From NCBI GenBank assembly GCA_905197955.1, contig CAJKAR010000005.1, forward strand, positions 99,404 to 163,403: a DNA stretch of 64,000 nucleotides. The letters run 5' to 3'. Of the stretch, positions 17,086-24,897 are shown piece by piece. Each line of letters opens with the position of its first letter. Positions within the stretch are counted from its first letter, which is position 1. Under the pieces are notes generated by a model. It was not told where the DNA came from. It saw only the letters and a program-made list of their open reading frames with translations, and ran no database searches. The DNA comes from an uncultured Lentisphaeria bacterium (GTDB taxonomy: Bacteria > Verrucomicrobiota > Lentisphaeria > Victivallales > UBA1829). The translations under genes were made by a program, and so were the position numbers.

Positions 17086-18996
17086 TTAGATGCCGGAGAT
17101 CGCGGAGAACTTGCACGCCGCTTTGCATGCGCCGCATTTGATGCATTTCGCCGGATCGATGTGGAACGGTTTTCTGATTTCGCCGGAGATCGCACCGACC
17201 GGGCATTTCTTCGCACAGGCGGAGCAGCCTTTGCATTTCGATGCGATAATCTCGGGGAACGCGAGCGCTTTGCACTGTCCCGCCGGACAGCGTTTCTCTC
17301 TGACGTGGATCAGATACTCTTCCCGGAAGTGTTTCAGAGTGGAAAGAACCGGATTCGGCGCTGTCTTGCCAAGTCCGCAGAGAGAACCCATCTGAACCGC
17401 TTTCGCCGTCTGTTCGAGCAGATCGAGCGTGTGCTCATCGGCTCTGCCCTTGGTGATGTCGTCGAGAAGCGCCAGCATCTGCTTGGTGCCTTCGCGGCAG
17501 GGCACGCATTTTCCGCAGGATTCATTCTGTGTGAAGTGCATGAAGAATTTCGCCACGGAAACCATACAGGTTCCGGTGTTCATGACCACCAGTCCGCCGG
17601 ATCCAACCATCGCTCCGACGCTCTTGAGTGAGTCAAAGTCGAGGGGCAGATTCAGCATCTCTTTCGTCAGGCATCCGCCGGAAGGACCGCCGATCTGAAC
17701 GGATTTGAAGTTGTCAATCGAGACTTTTCCGTCGGTACCGGTGACTCCGCCGCCGATCTCATTGACGATCTCATTCAGAGTCGCTCCGAATGGCACTTCG
17801 ATCAGTCCGGTGTTCGCCACGTGTCCGGTAAGAGCAAAGGTCTTGGTTCCGGGGGAGGTCGGTGTACCGAGCTCACGGAATTTCGCCGCTCCTTCGCGGA
17901 GAATGTAGGGAACCGTGCCCAGGGTTTCCACGTTGTTGATGACGGTCGGTTTGCCCCAGAGACCTTTCTGCGCCGGGAACGGCGGTTTCGGCATCGGCAT
18001 ACCGCGTTTGCCTTCGATCGAGGCCATCAGAGCGGTTTCCTCACCGCAGACAAACGCTCCAGCGCCTTCCATCACCGTGATGCGGAAGGAACAGCCGGAA
18101 CCGAAAATATCGTCGCCGAGAATTCCCGCCTCTTCAGCATCCTTCACCGCTTTGCGCATGCGGACGACGGCAAGAGGATATTCGGCACGGACATATACAT
18201 AGCCTTCATCGGCGCCGATCGCACGGGCGGCGATCATCATGCCTTCGATGACGGCATGCGGATTGCCTTCCAGAACGGAACGGTCCATGAATGCTCCCGG
18301 GTCGCCTTCGTCGCCGTTGCAGATGACGTATTTTTTCGGTCCGGGCGAGGCAAGAGTGAATCTCCACTTTCTGCCGGTGGGGAATCCGCCGCCTCCGCGT
18401 CCCCGGAGTCCGGAGGCTTCCATGACGGTGCAGACCTCTTCGGGTGTCATCTGTGTATAAGCCTTGATCGCGCCCTCATAGCCGCGTTTGTAGAAATATT
18501 CACCGATGCTGTCCGGTTCAATGGTGCAGTTGGCAAGAACAAGACGGTGCTGTCTGCTGTAGAAGGGAATTTCGTGTTCGCCTTTGTAGCGTTTGCCATC
18601 GCTCGGGTTCAGATAGAGAAGACGGTCGATGACATTGTGCTTCAGGATGGTTTCCTGTACGATTTCACAGGCGTCGGAAGCCTGGACTTTGGTGTAGATG
18701 ATGTCATCGGGAAGGATTCGGACGAGGGGACCCATCTGGCAGAAGCCCTGGCAGCCGCTCTTGGAGACATAGGTACAGGCGTTCTGAACCTGATCTGCGG
18801 ATTCGTGCTCGAGATCGACTTCGACAGGCTGTCCGGCTTTTTTGAGTTCTTCGACGAGAGCGTCGCGGAGTTTGAGAGATCCGTTTGCGACGCATCCGGT
18901 ACCGCCGCAGACGATGATTCTGCGAGCGACTTTATCGTGTTTTGCGGCGTAATCACTGATGCGCTGTTTGACATCCGCCACTGTAAGTTTAGCCAT
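17086..18996 (-). CDS. hydB: NADH-binding flavoprotein subunit of trimeric hydrogenase (NuoF-like)
   Basis: A 636-residue protein that carries FMN and the NAD(H) site. An N-terminal thioredoxin-like [2Fe-2S] domain (IIVCGGTGC...SGCQGFCQMGP, about 28-97) precedes the NuoF core, with GLRGRGGGGFPTGRKW (NADH/FMN binding, about 192-207) and ESCGKCVPCREG as the [4Fe-4S] site. Two C-terminal ferredoxin clusters follow (CKGCSACAKKCPVGAI and CIKCGACKAACKFSAI). This domain order matches HydB of bifurcating hydrogenases and the related NfnB/HndC proteins. The gene overlaps hydC by one base (TAATG) and is 22 bases before hydA, so all three are one transcription unit. Confidence 0.95.
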   Translation of the reverse strand: MAKLTVADVKQRISDYAAKHDKVARRIIVCGGTGCVANGSLKLRDALVEELKKAGQPVEVDLEHESADQVQNACTYVSKSGCQGFCQMGPLVRILPDDIIYTKVQASDACEIVQETILKHNVIDRLLYLNPSDGKRYKGEHEIPFYSRQHRLVLANCTIEPDSIGEYFYKRGYEGAIKAYTQMTPEEVCTVMEASGLRGRGGGGFPTGRKWRFTLASPGPKKYVICNGDEGDPGAFMDRSVLEGNPHAVIEGMMIAARAIGADEGYVYVRAEYPLAVVRMRKAVKDAEEAGILGDDIFGSGCSFRITVMEGAGAFVCGEETALMASIEGKRGMPMPKPPFPAQKGLWGKPTVINNVETLGTVPYILREGAAKFRELGTPTSPGTKTFALTGHVANTGLIEVPFGATLNEIVNEIGGGVTGTDGKVSIDNFKSVQIGGPSGGCLTKEMLNLPLDFDSLKSVGAMVGSGGLVVMNTGTCMVSVAKFFMHFTQNESCGKCVPCREGTKQMLALLDDITKGRADEHTLDLLEQTAKAVQMGSLCGLGKTAPNPVLSTLKHFREEYLIHVREKRCPAGQCKALAFPEIIASKCKGCSACAKKCPVGAISGEIRKPFHIDPAKCIKCGACKAACKFSAISGI

Positions 18997-19529
18997 TATG
19001 CCACCTCATTTGCGGTTTTGGATCCCTGTTTGGCGAGGAGATCATCGATGATTTTCGGAATATCGGAAGGTTTGACCTGTCCGTGAACGTCGTCGTTGAC
19101 AAGCATGACGGGAGCAAGTCCGCATGCGCCGAGGCAGCTGACGGTTTCGACCGTGAACATCATATCGTCGGTGCTGTCGCGATCGGGTTTGATATTGAGT
19201 TTCTCATAGAGAGCGTCGAGGATTGCGGTGGAACCTTTCACATGACAGGCGGTTCCGTCGCAGAGGCGGATGATGTTCTTTCCTTTCGGCTTGAGGGAGA
19301 AATGCGCGTAGAAGGTTGCAACTCCGTATACTCTTGCCGGAGGAAGTCCCAGCGCACAGGCAATATAGCTGAGAAGCTCTTTGGAGAGCCAGTTGTAACG
19401 GGCCTGCACTGCCTGCAGGATCGGTACGAGCTTTGCTTTGTCGTAGTTGTACTCGCGGAGAACGGCTTCCGCGTCCTCCATGCGCGAAACTGCTTTTTCC
19501 GCTTCGCGCGCTCTTACAGATGCATCCAT
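18996..19529 (-). CDS. hydC: NuoE-like [2Fe-2S] subunit of trimeric hydrogenase
   Basis: A 177-residue thioredoxin-fold [2Fe-2S] protein of the NuoE/24-kDa family. Its four cluster cysteines are in CDGTACHVKG (two) and SCLGACGLAPVMLVND (two). It passes electrons between the HydB flavin and the other clusters. It is the first gene of hydCBA; AGGAGG stands 6 bases before the ATG. The 5' region carries the promoter at 19711-19739 and an overlapping Rex-like operator at 19691-19708, suggesting that the NADH/NAD+ ratio controls expression. Confidence 0.93.
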   Translation of the reverse strand: MDASVRAREAEKAVSRMEDAEAVLREYNYDKAKLVPILQAVQARYNWLSKELLSYIACALGLPPARVYGVATFYAHFSLKPKGKNIIRLCDGTACHVKGSTAILDALYEKLNIKPDRDSTDDMMFTVETVSCLGACGLAPVMLVNDDVHGQVKPSDIPKIIDDLLAKQGSKTANEVA

Positions 19530-19690
19530 TCTTATTCCTCCTGTTAGGGTAAATGTTCCATCCAGTCGATGTCCCGCATAAAAGACCAGCGTCTTTTCCG
19601 CGCATGAAAAAGCACAGAAAAAGATTCCCCTTCCGCTGATTTCACATGTCTCTTTGAAATTAGCTTTTGTGAAAATGATTTTCTGTACTT

Positions 19691-19708
19691 TCGTGATTCA
19701 TTTCACAA
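19691..19708 (-). promoter_or_regulatory. rex box: Rex-like operator in front of hydCBA
   Basis: On the minus strand the half sites TTGTGA and TCACGA are separated by six bases, matching the Rex consensus TTGTGA-N6-TCACAA at 11 of 12 positions. It starts 2 bases downstream of the -10 box, a position where a bound repressor blocks transcription. Rex senses NADH, which fits an NADH-consuming hydrogenase. The rex gene itself is not in the window. Confidence 0.72.
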
Positions 19709-19710
19709 CT

Positions 19711-19739
19711 AATATATCAGTTTGTATTACAAAAGTCAA
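19711..19739 (-). promoter_or_regulatory. Promoter of hydCBA
   Basis: Minus-strand TTGACT (19739-19734), 17-base spacer, TATATT (19716-19711). The leader to the hydC ATG is about 175 bases. Confidence 0.78.
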
Positions 19740-20064
19740 ATGCAGACTCGCCAAATTTGTCTTTTCACAGCGATTCAAGGCTAAAATTTTTGCATTTTTC
19801 ACACAAAGGAACGGTTTGTTTCCGAATTCGAAGGGGTGGATTTCAGTGTGTATTTTTCACAGCAAAAACGATTTCGGGACCGGACTCCCCTCCGTGGAAG
19901 CTCTTTTCCACGATAACCCGATTGCCGGGAACAAGTTCCATGTGAAGCTGCATCGGCGGGGAATGCCTTTGATTTTCTTCAGAGCGTTCCACAACGGGAA
20001 TCCGGCTGGCCGGAGGAGTTTCGGGAAGAGAATGCAATTTCCCTTCTTTGTTTTCCCGAAGTGC
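19740..20064. other. Intergenic region between divergent promoters with repeated TTCACA words
   Basis: No convincing gene is present. The words TTTTCACA or TTTCACA recur near 19764, 19797 and 19855, in addition to those at 19641 and 19702 in the hyd leader and promoter. These equal single Rex half sites. Short open frames here have no ribosome binding site or recognisable protein. Confidence 0.5.
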
Positions 20065-20093
20065 TTGCATAATTCCGCGGAATACTGTATATT
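20065..20093 (+). promoter_or_regulatory. Promoter of the aldolase-pyrophosphatase-AI-2E gene set
   Basis: TTGCAT (20065-20070), 17-base spacer, TATATT (20088-20093). A perfect 12-base palindrome ATTCCGCGGAAT (20072-20083) lies in the spacer and could be an operator. Confidence 0.68.
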
Positions 20094-20125
20094 CCCTTTG
20101 TCAACTCAATTATAGAAGAAGGAGC

Positions 20126-21406
20126 ATGAAAATGAGCTGCAATTACACGCATCCGCGCAATATTCTCGTGGCCACCCTCCAGCGTCTCTACGACTATGGA
20201 ATGACAACCACATCCGGCGGAAACCTCTCCATCAAGGACGATGACGGAAACATCTGGATCACTCCCGGCGGAATCGACAAGGGATCTCTTAAACCGGATG
20301 ATATCGTCAAAGTGACTCCGGAAGGCGAGATCATCGGAAAACACCGTCCGAGCTGCGAACTGCCGTTCCATACCGCAGTTTACACTCTCCGCAAAGATGT
20401 CCGCGCGGTGCTTCATGCTCATTCTCCGGCTCTGGTGGCATTCAGTCTTGTCGGCAGATGCCCCGATCCGTCGCTGGTTCCCGGCTGCCGCGAAGCCTGC
20501 GGAAAAGTCGCGTTCTCCCGCTATGACATTCCCGGAAGCAGATCTCTGGGCGAGATCATCGCTGCGGAATTCGAGAAGGGCGCCGATTCCGTTATGATGG
20601 AAAATCACGGCGCCGTCATGTGCGGGGCTACGATCGCGGAAGCCTTCACCCGTTTTGAATCCCTGGATTATGTGGCGCGCATTCAGATCAATGCCAGCGG
20701 ACTCGGCGATCTTCTGCATCCGCAGGGAGAGCCGAAGCGGACCGTCTGGCCGGAGTTCGAACCGATCAGCGCCTCTCCGTATGAGTGCGAGATGCGCGAT
20801 ACAATTATTAATCTGCGCGCGCGTGCCTATCGCCAGAAACTTCTGTTTACAGGAAATGCGTTCCTTTCCGCCAGACTCGCGGATGATGATTTCATCGTAA
20901 CGCCGACCAATTTCGATCCGATGGATATGAATGCCGCCGATATGGTGCGCATTGTCAACGGCAAACGGGAAGCCGGCAAGATTCCGTCTTCCGGTTCCGC
21001 CTTCTGCCGCGAGATCTACCGCCGCTGCGGATGGGTCAATGCGATCATCATGACACGTCCGCCAAACGCGATGGCGTTCGCCTCCACCGGAACCCGGATG
21101 GACAGCCGCACGATTCCGGAAAGCTATATTCAGCTCCGCGACATTCCGCTGGTTTCCTCAGCCGAGTACTTCAACGATCCGTTGAAGGTGATCGACCGGA
21201 TCACTCCGGCAACTCCGGTGCTGATGGTGGAAAACTGCGGTGTCATATCCTGCGGCAAGACGCTGATTGAGGCGTTCGACCGTCTCGAAGTCTCCGAATT
21301 CACGGCGAAGTGCATTCTTCTTGCGGGACGGATCGGTACGCTCAAACCGATCACCCAGGAACAGGTTGATGAGATCGTCGAAGCCTTCAATCTGCCGAAG
21401 GCATGA
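20126..21406 (+). CDS. Tandem class II aldolase/adducin-domain protein, second domain without metal site
   Basis: A ~426-residue protein with two class II aldolase (AraD/FucA) domains. The first (about 1-205) is intact: SGGNLS, the catalytic Glu in SCELPFHTAVY, the Zn ligands of HAHSPALVAF and the third His in MMENHGAVMCG. The second (about 225-426) keeps the fold signature (TGNAFLSAR, PSSGSAFCREIY, VMVENCGVISCGKTL-like) but the HxH is replaced (IIMTRPPNAMAF) and the third His by Cys (VENCG), so only the first half can bind metal. Substrate unknown; sugar-phosphate aldolase or epimerase activity is possible. The ATG at 20126 has AAGGAG 3-4 bases before it; the next in-frame ATG at 20132 has better spacing and gives nearly the same protein. 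Confidence 0.82.
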   Translation: MKMSCNYTHPRNILVATLQRLYDYGMTTTSGGNLSIKDDDGNIWITPGGIDKGSLKPDDIVKVTPEGEIIGKHRPSCELPFHTAVYTLRKDVRAVLHAHSPALVAFSLVGRCPDPSLVPGCREACGKVAFSRYDIPGSRSLGEIIAAEFEKGADSVMMENHGAVMCGATIAEAFTRFESLDYVARIQINASGLGDLLHPQGEPKRTVWPEFEPISASPYECEMRDTIINLRARAYRQKLLFTGNAFLSARLADDDFIVTPTNFDPMDMNAADMVRIVNGKREAGKIPSSGSAFCREIYRRCGWVNAIIMTRPPNAMAFASTGTRMDSRTIPESYIQLRDIPLVSSAEYFNDPLKVIDRITPATPVLMVENCGVISCGKTLIEAFDRLEVSEFTAKCILLAGRIGTLKPITQEQVDEIVEAFNLPKA

Positions 21407-21415
21407 TCGGTGAAC

Positions 21416-23116
21416 ATGCAGCAGAACCGGATTCAGGAGAGTTCCCGCCCGGTGCTCATCTCGGGGCACCGGAACCCGGATGTGGACAGCGTCATGGCGG
21501 CGTATGCGCTTGCAGCGCTGAAACATGCGCTCGGGGATGACAATGTGACGCCGATCTGTCCCGGTCTGATGCCGGAGCGGGCCGCATGGGTGTTCCGGCA
21601 TTTCAAGCTGGAGATGCCGCAGTGCCGGAACGATGTCTATGTCCGTGTCGGAAACATCATGGAGGAGAACTGCAGGGCGGTTCCTGCAGATGTTTCGCTG
21701 TTTGACGCGGTCCGAATGCTGAAGGAGTCGAATGCTCCTGCGCTTCCCGTGGTGGATGCGCACCGGAAGTATCTGGGAATTCTGAGTCCGTTTTCCCTGC
21801 TTTCCGATCTGCTGAATATCGGAGCGGATTCCGATGCGGGGAAGAGTCTTACCGGAAGGTCGATCTACTCTTCCGTTGCGATGATTCAGAATGTGCTTCA
21901 GGCGGAGAGTCTTGCGGGAACGCCCGATGGAAAACTCCGCAATTTCGATGTGTTCGTGGCGGCGATGAGTTCGGAATTCTTCGACCGGCATCTGAATTCC
22001 GCTCATGCGAATGAGCCGGTTATTATTGTCGGGGACCGCCCGGAGATTCACCTGCGAGTGCTCCAGAGACCGATCCGCCTTCTGATTATTACTGGAAATT
22101 GTCCGGTGGAGTCCTCCGTGGTCGAGCTGGCGGAGTTCAAGAAGGTGACGATTCTGCGGACCGCTTGCGATTCCGCAACTGTGATCCGCCGCTTGAAATT
22201 CAGTTCTCCGGTGGCGAATGCATCGTTGAACCGGAAGGTCGCGGTGCTGGCGGAGGATGATATGGTACGGGAGATCCGTCCGCAGATTCTGGCGTCGCCG
22301 GATGATGTGTTTCCTGTCTGCGATCATGACGGCAGACTGCGCGGAATCGTTTCGAAAGCCTCGTTTACCGCTCCGCCGCCATTTGCAATGATTCTGGTGG
22401 ATCATAATGAAATCACGCAGGGAATTCCCGGACTCGAGGAGATCCCGGTCATTGAAGTGGTGGATCATCACAGGATCGGGATGAAGCCGACTTCCGAACC
22501 GATCAAATTCACAGCGGATGTAGTCGGAAGCACCTGTACGCTGGTGGCGGGAATGTATCGTTCCGCGGGGCTGCGCCCGACGCGGGAGATCGCCGGAGTC
22601 CTGCTGTGCGGAATTGTCACGGATACACTTCTGTTTCAGTCGCCGACCACGACCCGGCTTGATCGGGATACCGGTGCCTGGCTGGAAAAAATTTCCGGTA
22701 CTACCGCCGGCGAGCTGATGAATGGTCTGATGCAGATAGATTCGCCGCTCGCGGTGAAATCCTCGCCGGAAGTGATTGATGCGGACCGCAAAAATTATAC
22801 GGAAAATGCTTACAGATTTGCCTTGTCGCAGGTGGAGGAGAATAATCTGGAACTTCTGCACCGCCGTCATGCCGAGCTTCAGAAAGAGATGGAGCGGATC
22901 ATGCGGGAGGAATCGCTTGATTTTATCGGACTGCTGGTGACAGATCCGGTCCGGGGCAATTCCGAGCTCCTGATTGTCGGATCACCTGCGATTGTCCGGA
23001 ATCTTCCATACCGGAAACGTCCGGACGGATTGTTCATGCTGCCCGGCGTTCTCAGCCGGAAAAAACAGCTTTTGCCGCAGATCCTTGCGGTGACGCGCGC
23101 AGTGCCGAAACTTTGA
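21416..23116 (+). CDS. Family II (DHH) inorganic pyrophosphatase with CBS and DRTGG regulatory domains
   Basis: A ~566-residue Mn-dependent pyrophosphatase of the nucleotide-regulated type. The DHH catalytic motifs are GHRNPDVDSV (about 18-27), LVDHNEITQG, VVDHHRIGMK and GIVTDTLLFQSPTTT, with a DHHA2 domain at the end (LDFIGLLVTDPVRGNSELLIVG). Between motifs I and III lies a regulatory insert: a CBS half (PALPVVDAHRKYLGIL), a DRTGG domain (IIVGDRPEIHLRVLQ...LIITGNCPV) and the second CBS half (VCDHDGRLRGIVSK). Known CBS-PPases are inhibited by AMP/ADP and activated by diadenosine polyphosphates, so regulation by adenine nucleotides is likely. The start could also be a GTG at 21410; neither has a strong ribosome binding site. 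It lies 9 bases after the aldolase gene. Confidence 0.88.
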   Translation: MQQNRIQESSRPVLISGHRNPDVDSVMAAYALAALKHALGDDNVTPICPGLMPERAAWVFRHFKLEMPQCRNDVYVRVGNIMEENCRAVPADVSLFDAVRMLKESNAPALPVVDAHRKYLGILSPFSLLSDLLNIGADSDAGKSLTGRSIYSSVAMIQNVLQAESLAGTPDGKLRNFDVFVAAMSSEFFDRHLNSAHANEPVIIVGDRPEIHLRVLQRPIRLLIITGNCPVESSVVELAEFKKVTILRTACDSATVIRRLKFSSPVANASLNRKVAVLAEDDMVREIRPQILASPDDVFPVCDHDGRLRGIVSKASFTAPPPFAMILVDHNEITQGIPGLEEIPVIEVVDHHRIGMKPTSEPIKFTADVVGSTCTLVAGMYRSAGLRPTREIAGVLLCGIVTDTLLFQSPTTTRLDRDTGAWLEKISGTTAGELMNGLMQIDSPLAVKSSPEVIDADRKNYTENAYRFALSQVEENNLELLHRRHAELQKEMERIMREESLDFIGLLVTDPVRGNSELLIVGSPAIVRNLPYRKRPDGLFMLPGVLSRKKQLLPQILAVTRAVPKL

Positions 23117-23165
23117 AAGAATCCGGGGGCTCTCCCGGTATTGAAACGGAAAGGACGGATGACAC

Positions 23166-24617
23166 ATGGATTCTGGAATCCGGAAAAAAGTGATTGGTTC
23201 CGGAGCGGGAATCGCGGTTGCTCTGGTGGTGATTCTGCTGTTTGTGTTTGCGGCGACGTTTTTGAAGTCTCTGGTCTTCGGCATCATAGCAGCCTATTTT
23301 CTTCTGCCTCTGGAAAAGTTTTTTGAAAAGAGGGTTTTTCAGACCTGGATTGTCAAACGGTTTTCCGCATTCTGTCTTCTGCTGGCTTCGCCCTTTCTCC
23401 GTTTGCGGGACCGGCTGATGCGGAAGCGTTCTCCTCTCTCTCCGGAGAAGCAGAAGGAGATTCAGCAGGAGCGCCTGGTGCTGAATGCCTGCATTGCGGC
23501 GTTTCTTTCCTGTATTGTCGTTGTGAGCCTGCTTTTTGTGCTGATGGCATCCATTCTGATTCCGGCGGCGATTGATGCAGGCAAATCCATGAATGCATGG
23601 GCCGCGGAGAGTCCGGCTCTGAAACAGGCGGAATCGAGAGTGGCAACGTGGATTGCCAAAGAGAGCGGAACTTCATCTTCCGGGGAAAAGAGCGGGAGAG
23701 TTCCGGAAAGTGGGGAATCCGTTTCCGCTCATCAGGTTCCGGGGGATAATCGGCAGGATCTGCTGGTGGTGGAGGAGGGAGGAACACAGACGGAATCTTC
23801 CGGAGAGCTGACTTTGAGGCATCTGCTGGAGAAACTGCGTCCGCAGATTCGGGATTACATTCGGGAGAACCGATCGCAACTGGCGATGTTTGCGTTTTCC
23901 AAAGGGAAGGGGCTTCTGGCGTCTTTGTTCTCGCTGGCGTCTCATCTCGGGACATTTGCGTTTGATATTCTGCTGTTTGTGTTTTTCTTTCTGTTTTTCC
24001 TTCAGAAGATGGCGCTGTTCAGCGATGCCGACGGCAAATCGAATGTCGGCGAATGGTGCGTTCACGGTCTTTTCAATACGGCATGGCTCCCGGAAACTTC
24101 CAGGGAAACCCGGGAAGAGGCCGCCGGAATCATCAATACGATCAGCAATATGTTCAATCGCTGGGTGAGGGGGTACATCTCCATTATTCTGATTGAAAGC
24201 GTGATGTATCTGGTGCTGTTTTCTCTGTTTTCGGTTCCCTACGCGGTTCCGCTGGCGATTCTGGCGGGGCTGACGATTCTGCTGCCCTTCCTTGGACCGG
24301 TTGCCAGTTTTGTACTGACGTTCGGGGTCTGCATCGGGTTCTGTGAATCGCATCTGTTGGTGACGCTGATCGGAGTGTCGGCGGCCTATGTGCTGATTAA
24401 CGGAATTCTGGAGCAGCTGATCCTGTATCCGTCGTTTGTCGGAGGGGCGATCGGGTTGAGCACCATTGAGACGATTATTGTGGTGCTGATCGGCGGACTG
24501 GTCGCGGGAATCACGGGAATGATTCTTGCCGTTCCCGCCGCCGCAGTGATTAAGTATCTGATTCCGAAGATTTACGAACTTCGCCGCAAAAAGGAGATCG
24601 CTTCTCCTGAGGCGTAG
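23166..24617 (+). CDS. AI-2E family transporter (PerM/TqsA, UPF0118)
   Basis: A 483-residue membrane protein with about eight helices. N-terminal helices are followed by a hydrophilic stretch (about 130-240) and the conserved C-terminal block with GYISIILIESVMYLV, LAGLTILLPFLGPVAS, LINGILEQLILYPSFVGGAIGLSTIE and GGLVAGITGMILAVPAAA. Members include TqsA, an AI-2 exporter, and Na+/H+ or K+-linked transporters, so the substrate is open. Its soluble insert is longer than usual because of the Ser/Gly/Glu-rich segment at about 160-210. AAGGA is 10 bases before the ATG. It is the last gene of the set starting at 20126 and ends at a clear terminator. Confidence 0.85.
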   Translation: MDSGIRKKVIGSGAGIAVALVVILLFVFAATFLKSLVFGIIAAYFLLPLEKFFEKRVFQTWIVKRFSAFCLLLASPFLRLRDRLMRKRSPLSPEKQKEIQQERLVLNACIAAFLSCIVVVSLLFVLMASILIPAAIDAGKSMNAWAAESPALKQAESRVATWIAKESGTSSSGEKSGRVPESGESVSAHQVPGDNRQDLLVVEEGGTQTESSGELTLRHLLEKLRPQIRDYIRENRSQLAMFAFSKGKGLLASLFSLASHLGTFAFDILLFVFFFLFFLQKMALFSDADGKSNVGEWCVHGLFNTAWLPETSRETREEAAGIINTISNMFNRWVRGYISIILIESVMYLVLFSLFSVPYAVPLAILAGLTILLPFLGPVASFVLTFGVCIGFCESHLLVTLIGVSAAYVLINGILEQLILYPSFVGGAIGLSTIETIIVVLIGGLVAGITGMILAVPAAAVIKYLIPKIYELRRKKEIASPEA

Positions 24618-24668
24618 AGGGATGGGGGTTTTGAGATTCCCCGACAGAAAAGACGGAGCTTTTTCAGG

Positions 24669-24690
24669 AAGAATCCGAGGGTTCTTTTTT
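24669..24690 (+). terminator. Intrinsic terminator before the cobalamin operon
   Basis: A 7-bp stem (AAGAATC/GGTTCTT, one G-T pair) with a CGAG tetraloop runs into six T. It isolates the cobalamin operon from the upstream gene. Confidence 0.75.
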
Positions 24691-24709
24691 CTTTCCGGAG
24701 AGAAGGCGA

Positions 24710-24737
24710 TTGACTTTTCCTTTTTCGGGGATATAGT
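24710..24737 (+). promoter_or_regulatory. Promoter of the cobalamin operon
   Basis: TTGACT (24710-24715), 16-base spacer, TATAGT (24732-24737). The transcript would start near 24744, right at the 5' side of the riboswitch. Confidence 0.75.
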
Positions 24738-24744
24738 ATGACTT

Positions 24745-24875
24745 TCCGCCGACTATGATAAGTGAATTCCGTGAAAATCGGAAGCTGTCGCGCAACTGTG
24801 AAGCCGGAAACGGCAAGCCAGATCCTTTCATAGCCGATGAAATGCCGGGTAATCAGCGCTTCCCCGGTCTGGTGC
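24745..24875 (+). promoter_or_regulatory. Cobalamin riboswitch (compact type)
   Basis: The conserved core can be read directly: AAGTGAATTCCG followed by GTGAAAATCGG, then AAGCTGTCGCGCAACTGTG and GGCAAGCCAGATCC. This matches the btuB riboswitch core (GGGAATCC, GTGCGAATC, GCTGACGCGCAGC, AAGCC) base for base at most conserved positions. The large peripheral arm of the btuB aptamer is replaced by one short hairpin (GCCG GAAA CGGC), as in compact variants. A hairpin region follows up to the AAAGGAG ribosome binding site of the first gene at 24886-24892, so control is probably at translation initiation of that gene, possibly also at transcription. High cobalamin would turn the whole operon down. 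Confidence 0.9.
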
Positions 24876-24897
24876 GCGTAACACAAAGGAGCTGGTC

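Noticed and set aside
15357..17141. 594-codon open frame on + opposite hydA
   Set aside because: It is the shadow of a GC-rich hydrogenase gene with complete Fe-S and H-cluster motifs; its translation is low-complexity Arg/Asp/Phe-rich without any domain.
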